Part shown: positions 16,623 to 26,177 of the stretch, one piece after another
How positions within the stretch are numbered: the stretch's first letter is position 1
Layout: the number at the start of each line of letters is the position of its first letter
Assembly: GCF_964019585.1 (NCBI RefSeq)
Contig: NZ_OZ026454.1
Span: forward strand, 1,178,001 to 1,242,000
DNA from: Candidatus Mesenet endosymbiont of Agriotes lineatus
Lineage (GTDB): Bacteria > Pseudomonadota > Alphaproteobacteria > Rickettsiales > Anaplasmataceae
Direction: 5' to 3'
DNA length: 64,000 nt
Made by a program: the position numbers and the translations under genes
The notes under the pieces: model-generated
Told to the model about the DNA's origin: nothing
The model's database searches: none
Seen by the model: only the letters and a program-made list of their open reading frames with translations

Positions 16623-18202
16623 AAAAACATCAATAATATGCTAATTATAACAGTAGCAAGGACTATGGTAATACTTGAAGAGCCAGCTACAGCATTATTG
16701 TATAATTTTATAGCAGAGCTTATTATACTCCCTGCTATGTTAGCACTACTATTTACTATAAACAATATAAACTTCTCATATAATGAGGTTACATAGGGTA
16801 AAAAAGACTTAAAATTTAAGTTTATAGCAAATCTTAAGCAAAATAGATTACGTAAAAATATGAATAACGTAACGCAGCATGCTATCATGCTAATATTAGT
16901 AAAAACCTTCTTGCTTTGATAAAAAACTGGTATATTGCTTAAAAAATAGAGTAGGTATTGACTATAAAATATACCAGTTAATATACATATTAGCGATAAT
17001 GTAAACATAGCAATAAGGCTCTCGGTACTTCCTTTTGTTACCGCTGGCTGCTTGTGCTTACAGATGAATGTAAAATAGAAAAATTTTAGACCTATACTGA
17101 TAAACAGTATAAAATTTGCCGATAAAAATAATGCTGCGATCCATGTAGGAGCATTTGAAGTTATTAAAGATTTGCTGATAAAAGTAGGTGTGCCAACAGC
17201 TCCAATCATTGTAAATATCGCTATGAAAGAACAGAGTGCTTCTATTGGCATTTTTCTAAGTAAGCTTCCAACTTCATTTAAGTTATGTTTTTTCGTACGT
17301 GTTATGATAGAGTTTACGATAATAAAAAGTAAACTTTGATAAATTGTGCAAAATATAATTTGTAATGTAACTCCAGCTGCTGCAGCTTTACTGTTAAAAC
17401 CCATACCGGTAATGATAAGACCCATCTGTCCGATCAGGTTATAACATAAAAGACGACGCATGTTATTTTCAAATATGGCAAATCCTGCTGCATAGAAGGC
17501 AGTTATAAGTCCAAAGTAAAACAGTACCTCGCTACCTTGAAACATAAGGAGTAAAATATAAGATGAGACTTTAGTGGTAAATATAGATAGGTAGGGCGTG
17601 TTGTGAAGTGTTGCAGCTGGGTAAGAATCAGTTACCCAATATGACAAGGGAAAAGATGCACAATTCACAAGCAAGCCAATGAGTATCATAATGTGAGAAA
17701 TGCTACCTTGCAACTGAACACTCTGAAAATTTAAGATGCTATGAAAAATTATAGTAGAATCAGCTTCATTGAGCTGCATAGCAACCCCTGATAAAATTAA
17801 GGTTCCAGCAAAAAAGTGGATTATGGCATAACGTACTGTTGGACCTATATTGTTTTTTTGGGAATTTGAGGCAATGATGCAAAAAGCACCAAATACCATA
17901 AACTCAAGGAATATTACCAATAAAATTAAATTGCATGATAAAATAGCTGCAAAACTACTAAGGGTATAAAAGAGAAGGGAAAACATTTCAAATTTATAGA
18001 TATCTTTAGCGTGCAATATTACTAAAAACGCAACTATTGAAAAAGAAGTTAAAAGTGACTTAGATTGATTGTTTATGTAAAATAAACTAAATTTATTATA
18101 TTCTGTAATTAATAGCTGAGGAGGAATTATAAAAACAAGTATTATAGCTAATGCTAAAAGGAAAACATGCTTTGTAGTTAAGAATTTTAAATTTTTTAGC
18201 AT
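16595..18202 (-). CDS. Proton-conducting membrane subunit, MrpD/NuoN-like
   Basis: The 535-aa product is almost entirely hydrophobic, with some 13-14 predicted spans. It belongs to the family that includes complex I subunits NuoL/M/N and Na+/H+ antiporter subunit MrpD. Support: a conserved middle region with PLSYWVTDSYPAATLHNTPY, a Lys in FTTKVSSYILL, and NMRRLLCYNLIGQMGLIITG. Family members move protons through charged residues inside the membrane. Without neighbouring nuo or mrp genes I cannot tell which complex it serves; MrpD-like is my preference. The 3' end overlaps ffh. Confidence 0.8.
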   Translation of the reverse strand: MLKNLKFLTTKHVFLLALAIILVFIIPPQLLITEYNKFSLFYINNQSKSLLTSFSIVAFLVILHAKDIYKFEMFSLLFYTLSSFAAILSCNLILLVIFLEFMVFGAFCIIASNSQKNNIGPTVRYAIIHFFAGTLILSGVAMQLNEADSTIIFHSILNFQSVQLQGSISHIMILIGLLVNCASFPLSYWVTDSYPAATLHNTPYLSIFTTKVSSYILLLMFQGSEVLFYFGLITAFYAAGFAIFENNMRRLLCYNLIGQMGLIITGMGFNSKAAAAGVTLQIIFCTIYQSLLFIIVNSIITRTKKHNLNEVGSLLRKMPIEALCSFIAIFTMIGAVGTPTFISKSLITSNAPTWIAALFLSANFILFISIGLKFFYFTFICKHKQPAVTKGSTESLIAMFTLSLICILTGIFYSQYLLYFLSNIPVFYQSKKVFTNISMIACCVTLFIFLRNLFCLRFAINLNFKSFLPYVTSLYEKFILFIVNSSANIAGSIISSAIKLYNNAVAGSSSITIVLATVIISILLMFLCLNHLLIA

Positions 18203-18226
18203 TAACTTTAAAAGTAAAAATTATAA

Positions 18227-18838
18227 TTAAACAAAATCAAGCTGCTTTTCGGTGGAATGATTAGCATACTGTTTTTCAATGTGAGCCATTATTATTTTTG
18301 CAGCTTCCTTTGGTTTTAAATTTGAATTATCAATTTCTAATGCATCTTTAGGAACAAATAATTTCTTTCCCCTTATTCTACTTATAGCAAAATCAACATC
18401 AGTAATCTTTTTATTTTTATGTCTTTCTTTAGATGATATACGTTTCTTAAGTGCATCTTCGCTACAATTAAGTATTATAGGTAACATTTTTGCTTTTAGC
18501 TTTTCACTTAAACTCATTATTGAATTATATACACGCATATCATATTCATCTCCCTCCAGCAGTTCATTTGTAAAAATGTAATTTCCTGATGGAGTCGGAT
18601 ATTGCTCTATAATCTTCAGTGTTACTGCTCTAATTTCAAAGATCTTATCCCATAGTTCTTGCGGTACTTCACGTCTTGTAAACAACTCATTATCTATAAG
18701 ATTAAATGCAATGTTGTTAAACATGCTATTGTCCATAATTAAAGCATCTAGGGCCTTACTTAATTCCATTGATGTTGATAATTTTCCACTTCCAGGAAAA
18801 CCTATTATATATATGAATAACCTATTAGCTCTGCACAT
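18227..18838 (-). CDS. P-loop nucleotide-binding/kinase-like protein, 203 aa
   Basis: The product has a Walker A GFPGSGKLST near the N-terminus, followed by helices and strands of an adenylate-kinase/shikimate-kinase-type fold. A basic segment KKRISSKERHKNKK could act as the lid. The usual Walker A ends K-S/T; here it is K-L-S, one residue shifted, so activity is uncertain. It lies upstream of and in the same direction as the antiporter-like gene, with a 24-base gap. Substrate unknown. Confidence 0.7.
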   Translation of the reverse strand: MCRANRLFIYIIGFPGSGKLSTSMELSKALDALIMDNSMFNNIAFNLIDNELFTRREVPQELWDKIFEIRAVTLKIIEQYPTPSGNYIFTNELLEGDEYDMRVYNSIMSLSEKLKAKMLPIILNCSEDALKKRISSKERHKNKKITDVDFAISRIRGKKLFVPKDALEIDNSNLKPKEAAKIIMAHIEKQYANHSTEKQLDFV

Positions 18839-18967
18839 ACACTTTTATATTGAAAATAGTATTATAATATGAATATTTTATTTTTGAAATATAGCGTTTT
18901 AATAATAATATAAAAATAAGATAAAAGCTCTACTCCCAAAAAAAGTTTTAAGACCATTTGATAACCT

Positions 18968-19432
18968 TTAACCACCACCAAATTCTTTATTTATTTTATC
19001 AACAATATCTTGTGTTGGATCTTCACCCCAACCTGAGTGTAAAATTTGCCCATAAAGAGCAACGTTTATGGAACCGGTTCTGCTTTGTGCTAAAAACATC
19101 TCTTTTTTATCCTTATCTACAAGAACATAATGCCATGCAGACTTTCCTCCATCCTTACCCCGCACTAAAAATACGCAATCAGCCCTACTATGCTTTATTG
19201 CATCAGTAAAACTACGATTATTCATAACTCTACTTTTATCAATTTTGTCTTGAGCAAATGATTTATTATCCTTGTACTGTTCTTTTGTTTCCTCGGTAAT
19301 GTTTGTATCTAATGTAGGATGCTTCTTTGCAAACTTTGCGGCAAAACCTGCAATACTATCATTATCTCCTGCAGGTTCGTCTTTTTTGAAGCGTTTAGCA
19401 AAACGCTCAGTAAAAGAATTTTGCTCTGTCAT
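18968..19432 (-). CDS. Conserved-looking hypothetical protein, 154 aa
   Basis: The N-terminus carries two copies of a short basic helix motif (FAKRFKKDE and FAAKFAKKHP). The C-terminal half is a compact globular region (SAWHYVLVDKDKKEMFLAQS) ending in FGGG. No signal peptide or known family. It is oriented toward the P-loop gene but separated by 129 bases. Function unknown. Confidence 0.65.
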   Translation of the reverse strand: MTEQNSFTERFAKRFKKDEPAGDNDSIAGFAAKFAKKHPTLDTNITEETKEQYKDNKSFAQDKIDKSRVMNNRSFTDAIKHSRADCVFLVRGKDGGKSAWHYVLVDKDKKEMFLAQSRTGSINVALYGQILHSGWGEDPTQDIVDKINKEFGGG

Positions 19433-19493
19433 TTAACACCTTCAAATAAACTTAGATTTAATTATACTTATTATAAGTACATAACATAGTAAA

Positions 19494-20381
19494 GTGAATA
19501 GAGCATTAATTATTACTGGTATAACAGCTTCTGGTAAGTCAAAAGTGTGTGTTGAACTAGCAAAAAAGTACAATGGAATAATAATCAATTGTGATTCAAA
19601 ACAGATATATAAAGAAATTCCTATAATTACTGCTCAGCCGATAGAACTTGAATCTATACCTCATAAACTGTATGGTTATGTTTCTGCACAAGTAAATTAC
19701 TCAGTGGGACTTTGGCTAAAAGACGTAGAAAAAGAAGTAAAAAGTGCTTGGAAGAATTTACAACTACCCATTATAATTGGTGGCAGTGGTTTATATATAA
19801 AAAGCCTAATTAATGGTTTGTCGTCAATCCCCAAGATAGATGATGAGATAAGAGTAATGTCCCGTAATTTATGTGAAGAATTAGGGAAGCAAGGGTTTTA
19901 TGAATTAGTGCTAAGTAAAGATCAAATGATTCAGGGAAAGATACATGAAAACAACTCTCATCATCTTCTTAGAGCTTTTGAAGTGATAACCCAAACTGGA
20001 AAGTCAATTTTTGTGTGGCATAAAGAAACTACTACGTTAATACTAGATGATTTTATAATGTATGTCATCTGCCCACCAAGAAATTACATATATGATGAAA
20101 TAAACAAGCGCTTTATTAGCATGGTTGAGCTTGGAGTAGTTGATGAAGTAAAACAACTGTTTGATATGAACCTTAATCCATGGCTTCCTGCAATGAAAGC
20201 ACATGGTGTTCCAGAGATTATAAAGTACTTAAGGAATGAAATAACACTCAATGAAGCAATTAATATCGCTCAAACTAACACTAGGCATTATGCTAAACGT
20301 CAGTATACTTGGTTTAAAAATCAGTTCTCTAATGCAAAATTTGTTGATGATCCAGCAAGATTAATTGAGTTAGACTTTTAA
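19494..20381 (+). CDS. miaA: tRNA dimethylallyltransferase MiaA
   Basis: MiaA transfers a dimethylallyl group to A37 of tRNAs reading codons that begin with U. The 295-aa product has the P-loop GITASGKSKV, the substrate motif NCDSKQIYKEI, the conserved GGSGLYIKSLINGL and the C-terminal RHYAKRQYTWFKNQF. Length is normal. The start is GTG. Divergent from the preceding hypothetical; about 217 bases separate it from the NACHT gene downstream. Confidence 0.95.
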   Translation: MNRALIITGITASGKSKVCVELAKKYNGIIINCDSKQIYKEIPIITAQPIELESIPHKLYGYVSAQVNYSVGLWLKDVEKEVKSAWKNLQLPIIIGGSGLYIKSLINGLSSIPKIDDEIRVMSRNLCEELGKQGFYELVLSKDQMIQGKIHENNSHHLLRAFEVITQTGKSIFVWHKETTTLILDDFIMYVICPPRNYIYDEINKRFISMVELGVVDEVKQLFDMNLNPWLPAMKAHGVPEIIKYLRNEITLNEAINIAQTNTRHYAKRQYTWFKNQFSNAKFVDDPARLIELDF

Positions 20382-20384
20382 AGA

Positions 20385-20475
20385 GAACACCCTGTGTCAA
20401 GGTGAGTTTTTAGTTCAGTTCAATTTTCTTGGAAGAAGTTGGAAAATAGTTAAAGACCAATTAAACAAAAAAGCC
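20385..20475. mobile_element. Possible IS256-end relic
   Basis: The sequence around accctgtgtcaaggtgagtt and the following 60 bases resemble the terminal 90 bases of the IS256 element at 39186, including a match to ggttaaagcccaat. No transposase remains. The similarity is imperfect. Confidence 0.3.
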
Positions 20476-20571
20476 TACTTGAAGAAAGAAATATTTTAAT
20501 ATAAGAAATTTTAGGTAGGGAGAAGTTTACTAATTAATCTAGATTTAACGAAAATAAATTATATTATCAAA

Positions 20572-20598
20572 CTCTCCATTATAATAGGGAGATTTTAA
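20572..20598 (+). promoter_or_regulatory. RBS of the NACHT gene in a small hairpin, overlapping a TATAAT
   Basis: GGGAGA, the Shine-Dalgarno about seven bases before the ATG, can pair with TCTCC at 20573-20577. The loop contains TATAAT (20580-20585), a perfect -10 match without a convincing -35. Either the hairpin limits translation, or the TATAAT would give a very short leader. Confidence 0.35.
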
Positions 20599-23500
20599 AT
20601 GGAAAATTTTCCAAAGGATAAAGTGAATAAAGTCAAAAGACTACTTCCTCAAATACAGGATATTAATAAGATTGATTTAAATAATAATGCTAAAACAACA
20701 TATAATTTGGTTAATAAAAAGCACGAAGAAGATTCTAATTTGGCAAGTGTAATTAATCAGTTGGATCCCAAAATTCATCAGGAATCGTTAGATGCAGAGC
20801 TACAGAGTGCACAGCAACCAACTAGAGCACATAAGCTTTATCAAGCATCAGGGCTTAAGAGCAGCTTGCATGGTAATATTTATCAGTTAAAACTACTGAT
20901 GCTTTTTCTTAAGCGAGGAATGAATAAAGGCTACAATTTTCATTTAGCAACAGAATGGGATATGGCTGAAAAATTTGATGATTTAGTGTTTAGATATACT
21001 GATAATCAAGGACAAACGAAATATCGTTTCCTGCAAGCTAAACATAAGCAAGATGAAGATAGGAGAATAACAATAGGAGATTTGCTAACAGCTAATAAGA
21101 ACGGTGAATTTAATCTGGAAAAGTATTTTATTTCCTACTTAAAAATTAAGGATAATCAAAGCTTTCAAGATGGAGATATACAAGATTTAATTATCTGTAC
21201 TAATATTGGCTTTGACCTAGATCGCTCATTACCAACTCGATTTAATGAAATAAAATCTGGAAAGAACAAAGGGAAGAAAATCTCAGTTGAAGAAATTACT
21301 GATAATGATGACTTTTTTAAAAAATCGGATGGAGGTATTAGGTATAAATTACAAGCTAACAATAATTTAATAATGCACTTAAAGCAAGGTAGTGAAGCGC
21401 AAAAGGCAATAGAAGCAAAAAACGTACAAAATAATATAGATACAGAGGTAAATAATTTTCTTGAGAAGCTAACATTTGCAGTTAATCAACCTAATGAGCT
21501 CAAATTAAGTAATATTATTAGTCATGAGGTAGGTGAAGAATTTAAACTCTTTGATGCTGATCTTGTTACAGATAACTTTCTAAAAGAAATGTTAGATTGG
21601 ATACAACAAAAAGAAGGTAAGTTCCTTACAATTGAAGATTGCCGTCAATTTTTTGAGTTTGCGGAACGAAAGGTAAATAGTTTAAAAATAATTGGGCTAA
21701 CGTCTAGATATAGTAAGAAATTGAAGCAGTATAATATCAATTTTAAAAGTACTCAATTAGTAGGGATAAGAAAATTTTTAAATCAAAAGCGAAAGCAAAT
21801 TTTAAATCTTGAATCTCAGCATAATACGAGATTAAATGCCATTAGGATAAATCAATTTTTGGTAAATAACAATCTATATAAAGCTGAAGATAGTTACATC
21901 TTTTTACCTCTTAACCACTTGTTATTACTAAAAAACAAAACATTAGATGCTTTTGGCGCGCAGGATCATAAAAATTTGTTAATAGTTGAGTGTAAAAAAG
22001 AGGTAAACAATGTACTTAACTTATATTCGAGTCTAGTAAATATTATAAAAAGCAATACTAATAAAAAGATTATCTTAATAACTAAAAATAACAGTTCCTT
22101 TGCAGATAAGTTTAAAAATAATAGCACAATAAAAGGTAAATATCAGGAAAAATCAGTTAGTGTAAATAGCTTAAATGACTTGAAGAGTGAGTCACGAAAG
22201 AAAATTCTAAATAAAACAATAAATTTTCAAGGTAATGAAACATCTTTGAGTAATTTGATAAATAATAATCAAAAACATCTAATCAATGAAGAAGTATTAG
22301 CTCAATTGATTGATAACAACGAGGTTAGAGTAGGTAGTATGACCCCTAAGTTAACTGGGATAGATAAAGAGTGTTATATAGAACGCAAATTTAATAGAAA
22401 AGAAGGAGAAAATATAGAAGTTATTACAGATAAGGTAGCAATAATAGTTGCTAAATCTGGTATGGGGAAATCAGTCGTATTAACTCATTTAGCAGAGCAA
22501 GAAAAAATAAATAACCCTTCTTTATGGGTCATAAAAGTCAATCTGGTTGAGCATATACAAGCATTAAGTGAAGAAAATTTTGATAATTATAATAAAAGCA
22601 AAGCTATTAATTTTTTATCAAGAATAATAGGGCTGAGTACTGCTTTAGAGAAGTCCTTGTTTATGAATAGTTTTAATCATACGGATAAAGTTGCTTTATT
22701 TTTTGATGGGTTTAATGAGATTAGTTCCTCAAGTAAAAGTAATGCTATTAAGTTGTTTGTCGCTTTAAAAGAAACTCAATTAAAGAGGTTATGGATAATA
22801 ACTCGTAACTATACGTGTGATGAATTAGCAAGTGGATTAGATATAGACTCTTTGTATGAGTTGAATCCTTTATCTAAAAATGAGCAAAAGGAGTTCTTAA
22901 AAAAGTTTTTTCAAAATTACTTAGGTCATAAAAACTATATTATAGATAAAACACGTCTAGAAAATTGCATTCAAGAATTTTTTAGAACCTTTACTAGCAG
23001 AACAAACATAAGTGAAGATTTTTTATCTGTACCACTACAGCTTCAGATTGTAGCTGAACTTTTGCAAGACAAATTTGAAGAATTTTATAATAGTAATCAA
23101 GGCAGCTCATTATTTGATGGCTTTAATTTGACTAAATTTTATGATGGATTTATCAAATGTAAATTTGATGAGTATTCCAGCCAACAAGAAGGATACATAA
23201 TGCCAAGTGATAAATTATCATTTGATGAGTTTCTTAAGCAACGTCAATTCTTAGCTTTTTATGCGTTATTTGGAGAAAAAGAGACAGAGTGCTTGTTTCC
23301 TGAAAAAATTGGTAAAATAAAATCCTTAATAGCGGAGATGGAAAAGGGGAATGGTTGTGTTGGAATTGTTGATCGTATTATTGATGGAAAACCTAATTTT
23401 ATTCATTTCACTTTTGCTGAATATCTTACTACTAAGAAGTTCTTTGATATATTTCTGAAACAACGTGATCAGTTACCAACCTTAAAATCGAAAGCTCGTA

Positions 23501-23829
23501 CTGGGCTGAAAGTTAAATATTTAGAATCAAAGCAAAAGAGATTAAAAAAATTTTTTAAAAAACAGTATTTTAGTAATAACAAAGTAGGAATAAGAATATT
23601 TTTTGATCATATTGCAGCTAAGGACTCTCTTTTACATATTGCTGTTTTAAATAACAACAACGATAAAATAGTTAAGTTATTGGACAACAGAATCGTAGAT
23701 GTTAATATCAAGGATACCTTTGGTAGAACAGCATTACATTTAGCTACTACTTATCACTACCTCAATATAGTTAAAACCTTAATAGAATACAGTGCAGATC
23801 AAAGTACTAAAGATGAATTATTTATGTAG
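20599..23829 (+). CDS. NLR-like protein: PD-(D/E)xK-type nuclease, NACHT ATPase, ankyrin repeats
   Basis: A 1076-aa single polypeptide. Residues about 80-150 carry a restriction-endonuclease-like core: HGNIYQLKLLMLFL helix, acidic EKFDDLVFRY (D127/D128) and QAKHK (Q146-x-K148), like the DUF4297/Cap4 dsDNA-nuclease group. Residues about 590-760 are a NACHT ATPase: Walker A AKSGMGKS (618-625), Walker B FFDGFNE (D703, E707, the small-residue NACHT form) and sensor-like WIITRNYTCDELAS. A helical region follows. About the last 70 residues hold roughly two ankyrin repeats (DSLLHIAVLNNN, GRTALHLATTYHYLNIVKTL), the last one incomplete. In other bacteria this layout (effector, STAND NTPase, sensor repeats) marks Avs/bNACHT antiphage proteins. 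Sensing by ankyrins is unusual. A role against phage WO or toward the host is inference. Confidence 0.85.
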   Translation: MENFPKDKVNKVKRLLPQIQDINKIDLNNNAKTTYNLVNKKHEEDSNLASVINQLDPKIHQESLDAELQSAQQPTRAHKLYQASGLKSSLHGNIYQLKLLMLFLKRGMNKGYNFHLATEWDMAEKFDDLVFRYTDNQGQTKYRFLQAKHKQDEDRRITIGDLLTANKNGEFNLEKYFISYLKIKDNQSFQDGDIQDLIICTNIGFDLDRSLPTRFNEIKSGKNKGKKISVEEITDNDDFFKKSDGGIRYKLQANNNLIMHLKQGSEAQKAIEAKNVQNNIDTEVNNFLEKLTFAVNQPNELKLSNIISHEVGEEFKLFDADLVTDNFLKEMLDWIQQKEGKFLTIEDCRQFFEFAERKVNSLKIIGLTSRYSKKLKQYNINFKSTQLVGIRKFLNQKRKQILNLESQHNTRLNAIRINQFLVNNNLYKAEDSYIFLPLNHLLLLKNKTLDAFGAQDHKNLLIVECKKEVNNVLNLYSSLVNIIKSNTNKKIILITKNNSSFADKFKNNSTIKGKYQEKSVSVNSLNDLKSESRKKILNKTINFQGNETSLSNLINNNQKHLINEEVLAQLIDNNEVRVGSMTPKLTGIDKECYIERKFNRKEGENIEVITDKVAIIVAKSGMGKSVVLTHLAEQEKINNPSLWVIKVNLVEHIQALSEENFDNYNKSKAINFLSRIIGLSTALEKSLFMNSFNHTDKVALFFDGFNEISSSSKSNAIKLFVALKETQLKRLWIITRNYTCDELASGLDIDSLYELNPLSKNEQKEFLKKFFQNYLGHKNYIIDKTRLENCIQEFFRTFTSRTNISEDFLSVPLQLQIVAELLQDKFEEFYNSNQGSSLFDGFNLTKFYDGFIKCKFDEYSSQQEGYIMPSDKLSFDEFLKQRQFLAFYALFGEKETECLFPEKIGKIKSLIAEMEKGNGCVGIVDRIIDGKPNFIHFTFAEYLTTKKFFDIFLKQRDQLPTLKSKARTGLKVKYLESKQKRLKKFFKKQYFSNNKVGIRIFFDHIAAKDSLLHIAVLNNNNDKIVKLLDNRIVDVNIKDTFGRTALHLATTYHYLNIVKTLIEYSADQSTKDELFM

Positions 23830-24104
23830 TTAGCTTAAGCTTTAGTATGGATCTAATTGTACTAAATACAGATATTTACAGATCAGAGAGACATTATCAG
23901 AGAATACAAATTATGTAGAACAATATCAATTCTACAGATGTACAAAGGTATACTAAGGAACATATAATAATTGCAATATTTTAGAGTTTTAAAACTTGCT
24001 TTATAATTCAAACCTTTAGCTGGTTTTTATTTATATGTTCAAATTATCATTGAATATTTTTAATTTATGTTTTAAAATTATAAAATATATAAATTAAATA
24101 AAAA

Positions 24105-24110
24105 GGGGGG
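24105..24110 (+). promoter_or_regulatory. Poly-G Shine-Dalgarno of the 79-aa gene
   Basis: Six G end three bases before the ATG at 24114, after an A-rich leader (aaataaaa). Same class as the runs at 2863, 8685, 37985 and 41794. Confidence 0.55.
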
Positions 24111-24113
24111 TAT

Positions 24114-24353
24114 ATGTTTAACTGCTGTACTAAATGTTATACCAAAAAAGAGAGACCAGTTGCCAAAGATTTCAAAGATTTCAGTGATGATGAGATAGAA
24201 AATGTTCTATACCAGATAGGATGGTACCCTAGCTACGAAGCAAAAGCAAATAAGAACCCTGCTCTTTCTCGAGTTCTTAATGGTCTCATAAGAGTGGAAT
24301 CATTTAAAAAGTTTATCGATAATAATAGTACCAAGAATGTAAGTTCAGTATAA
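24114..24353 (+). CDS. Small hypothetical protein, 79 aa
   Basis: The product begins MFNCCTKCYTKKERP, a cluster of three cysteines that could bind metal or be lipid-modified; the rest is a charged, helical tail (FKDFSDDEIENVLYQIGWYP). A very strong poly-G Shine-Dalgarno argues that it is expressed. It lies between the NACHT gene and grpE, about 285 bases after the former. No family recognised. Confidence 0.55.
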   Translation: MFNCCTKCYTKKERPVAKDFKDFSDDEIENVLYQIGWYPSYEAKANKNPALSRVLNGLIRVESFKKFIDNNSTKNVSSV

Positions 24354-24441
24354 AAATACCCAATAAACTAATTATATGTTTTAACACTTGATATTGAAAA
24401 ATAATATTATTATATTTTTTGCTAAGGTTTAAGGGTTAATA

Positions 24442-25041
24442 ATGATAGAAGACGACTTAAAAAATAACAATAATCAAATGAGCGAAAAAGACGTTAAGCA
24501 ACCAGAAATCAGAGGCTCAAGTAAGAAGGATTTTCATAGTAATCAAGCTCAAAGGAAGGAAGAGAATCTGAGTCAGAATCTATCAGCATTAAAGGAACGT
24601 GTAAGTCATCTTGAAAATCAATTACGTTTAGCTATTGCTGATAAGGAAAATTTAAAGCGTATCATGGAAAGGGATATTGATGAGAAAAGTAGTTATGCAA
24701 TAACAAGTTTCGCCCGTGACCTCATTAGCTCTTGCGACAACTTAGAAAGAGCTTTAGTAAATTTAGATGAAAACGATTCCGCTCATAATGGTGTTAACAT
24801 GACATGGAAAGAAATTGCAAATACATTACAAAAACATGGTATAGAAAGATTTGATCCCTTAAACTCAGCTTTCGACCCTAACTTACATCAAACTGTATCT
24901 AAAGTTGTAGATGATACAAAAGAACCTGGAACTGTTACTACAGTTTTGCAGTGTGGTTACACAATTAAGAAAAGATTGCTACGTCCTGCAATAGTTGTCA
25001 TTTCTGAAAAATCATCTGATACTCAGCCAACATCTCAATGA
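24442..25041 (+). CDS. grpE: Nucleotide exchange factor GrpE
   Basis: GrpE releases ADP from DnaK in the Hsp70 cycle. The 199-aa product has a disordered charged N-terminus, a long coiled-coil helix (LSALKERVSHLENQLRLAIA) and the C-terminal beta domain with FDPNLHQTVSKV and the family ending GYTIKKRLLRPAIVVIS. The stop overlaps the trpS start (ATGA), so the two are translationally coupled. Confidence 0.95.
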   Translation: MIEDDLKNNNNQMSEKDVKQPEIRGSSKKDFHSNQAQRKEENLSQNLSALKERVSHLENQLRLAIADKENLKRIMERDIDEKSSYAITSFARDLISSCDNLERALVNLDENDSAHNGVNMTWKEIANTLQKHGIERFDPLNSAFDPNLHQTVSKVVDDTKEPGTVTTVLQCGYTIKKRLLRPAIVVISEKSSDTQPTSQ

Positions 25042-26036
25042 TAAGAGATATAGTATTCTCTGGTATTCAGCCAAGTGGTACTTTACATTTAGGTAACTAT
25101 CTTGGCGCTCTTTGTAATTGGGCTGAGCTTCAGGATAAATACAATTGTCTCTTTTGTGTGGTTGATTTACATGCAATTACTGCTAATAAATATTCATCAA
25201 TTAAAGATAATGTACTAAAAACAGTAGCTACTTATCTTGCATGTGGTATAGATCCTAAAAAATCTGCTATATTTAATCAATCTACTGTACCCCACCATGC
25301 TGAACTGTGTTGGTTACTGAGTTGTTATACTCCACTAGGATGGCTAAGCCGCATGACGCAATTTAAAAGTAAAGCGGGTAATGATAAATCAAAAGCTTCT
25401 TTAGGCTTATATAGTTATCCAGTACTTATGGCTGCTGATATTTTGTTATATAAGGCTAAATACATTCCAGTTGGGGATGATCAAAGGCAACATATAGAAC
25501 TAACAAGAGACATAGCAAATGTTTTTAACAGCCATTATCAAATAAGTTATTTTATTCCACCTGAAGCTTTAATTTTACAAGATTCCGCAAGAATTATGAG
25601 TTTAAAAGATGGACTAAAAAAAATGAGTAAATCAGATGACTCTGATTATTCACGTATCAACCTTGATGATGATAGTGATGCAATTGCAGAAAAAATAAAA
25701 AAGGCAAAAACAGATTCCACTATAGGCTTTGAATTTTCGCTGCTGCAAGGTCGTCCTGAGGTGTATAACTTAATTAATATTTACTCCGCTCTAAGTAATA
25801 TAAGTGTGGAGAAAACATGTCAAAAAATAGATAAGTATGACACGAAAAATTTTAAAAAAGAACTAGCTGATCTAATAATCACTAGATTAAACCCAATACG
25901 TAATAAGATAAATGATTTATTACAAGATAAATCCTATCTTTATAGCATAATGAAATCTGGAGCTGAAAGAGCACAAGAAATTTCAAGCAAAAATATAAAG
26001 GATGTTAAGGAAATAATAGGTTTTCCTCAAATTTGA
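25038..26036 (+). CDS. trpS: Tryptophanyl-tRNA synthetase
   Basis: Class I synthetase that charges tRNA-Trp. The 332-aa product has the HIGH-type signature PSGTLHLGNYLG, the specificity segment VGDDQRQHIELTRDIA and the KMSKS motif KKMSKSDDSD. Length is normal for bacterial TrpS. It overlaps grpE by four bases and is followed by an IS5 relic. Confidence 0.97.
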   Translation: MIRDIVFSGIQPSGTLHLGNYLGALCNWAELQDKYNCLFCVVDLHAITANKYSSIKDNVLKTVATYLACGIDPKKSAIFNQSTVPHHAELCWLLSCYTPLGWLSRMTQFKSKAGNDKSKASLGLYSYPVLMAADILLYKAKYIPVGDDQRQHIELTRDIANVFNSHYQISYFIPPEALILQDSARIMSLKDGLKKMSKSDDSDYSRINLDDDSDAIAEKIKKAKTDSTIGFEFSLLQGRPEVYNLINIYSALSNISVEKTCQKIDKYDTKNFKKELADLIITRLNPIRNKINDLLQDKSYLYSIMKSGAERAQEISSKNIKDVKEIIGFPQI

Positions 26037-26177
26037 AGCATGCTATAGGCTGGCTGTATTTTTTGTAAAAATATTTTAAAATTTAACTCTACATTTCAAT
26101 CTAATATCTTAAATTAAAAAATTCAAGTAATATAATATTTCGAAACTAGCCTAAAATCAAAAAAGGATAGAGTTTTA

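Noticed and set aside
20599-23829. Call as a CidB/Cif-type cytoplasmic-incompatibility nuclease
   Set aside because: There is no CifA-like partner upstream, no paired nuclease domains in the expected order, and a clear NACHT ATPase instead.
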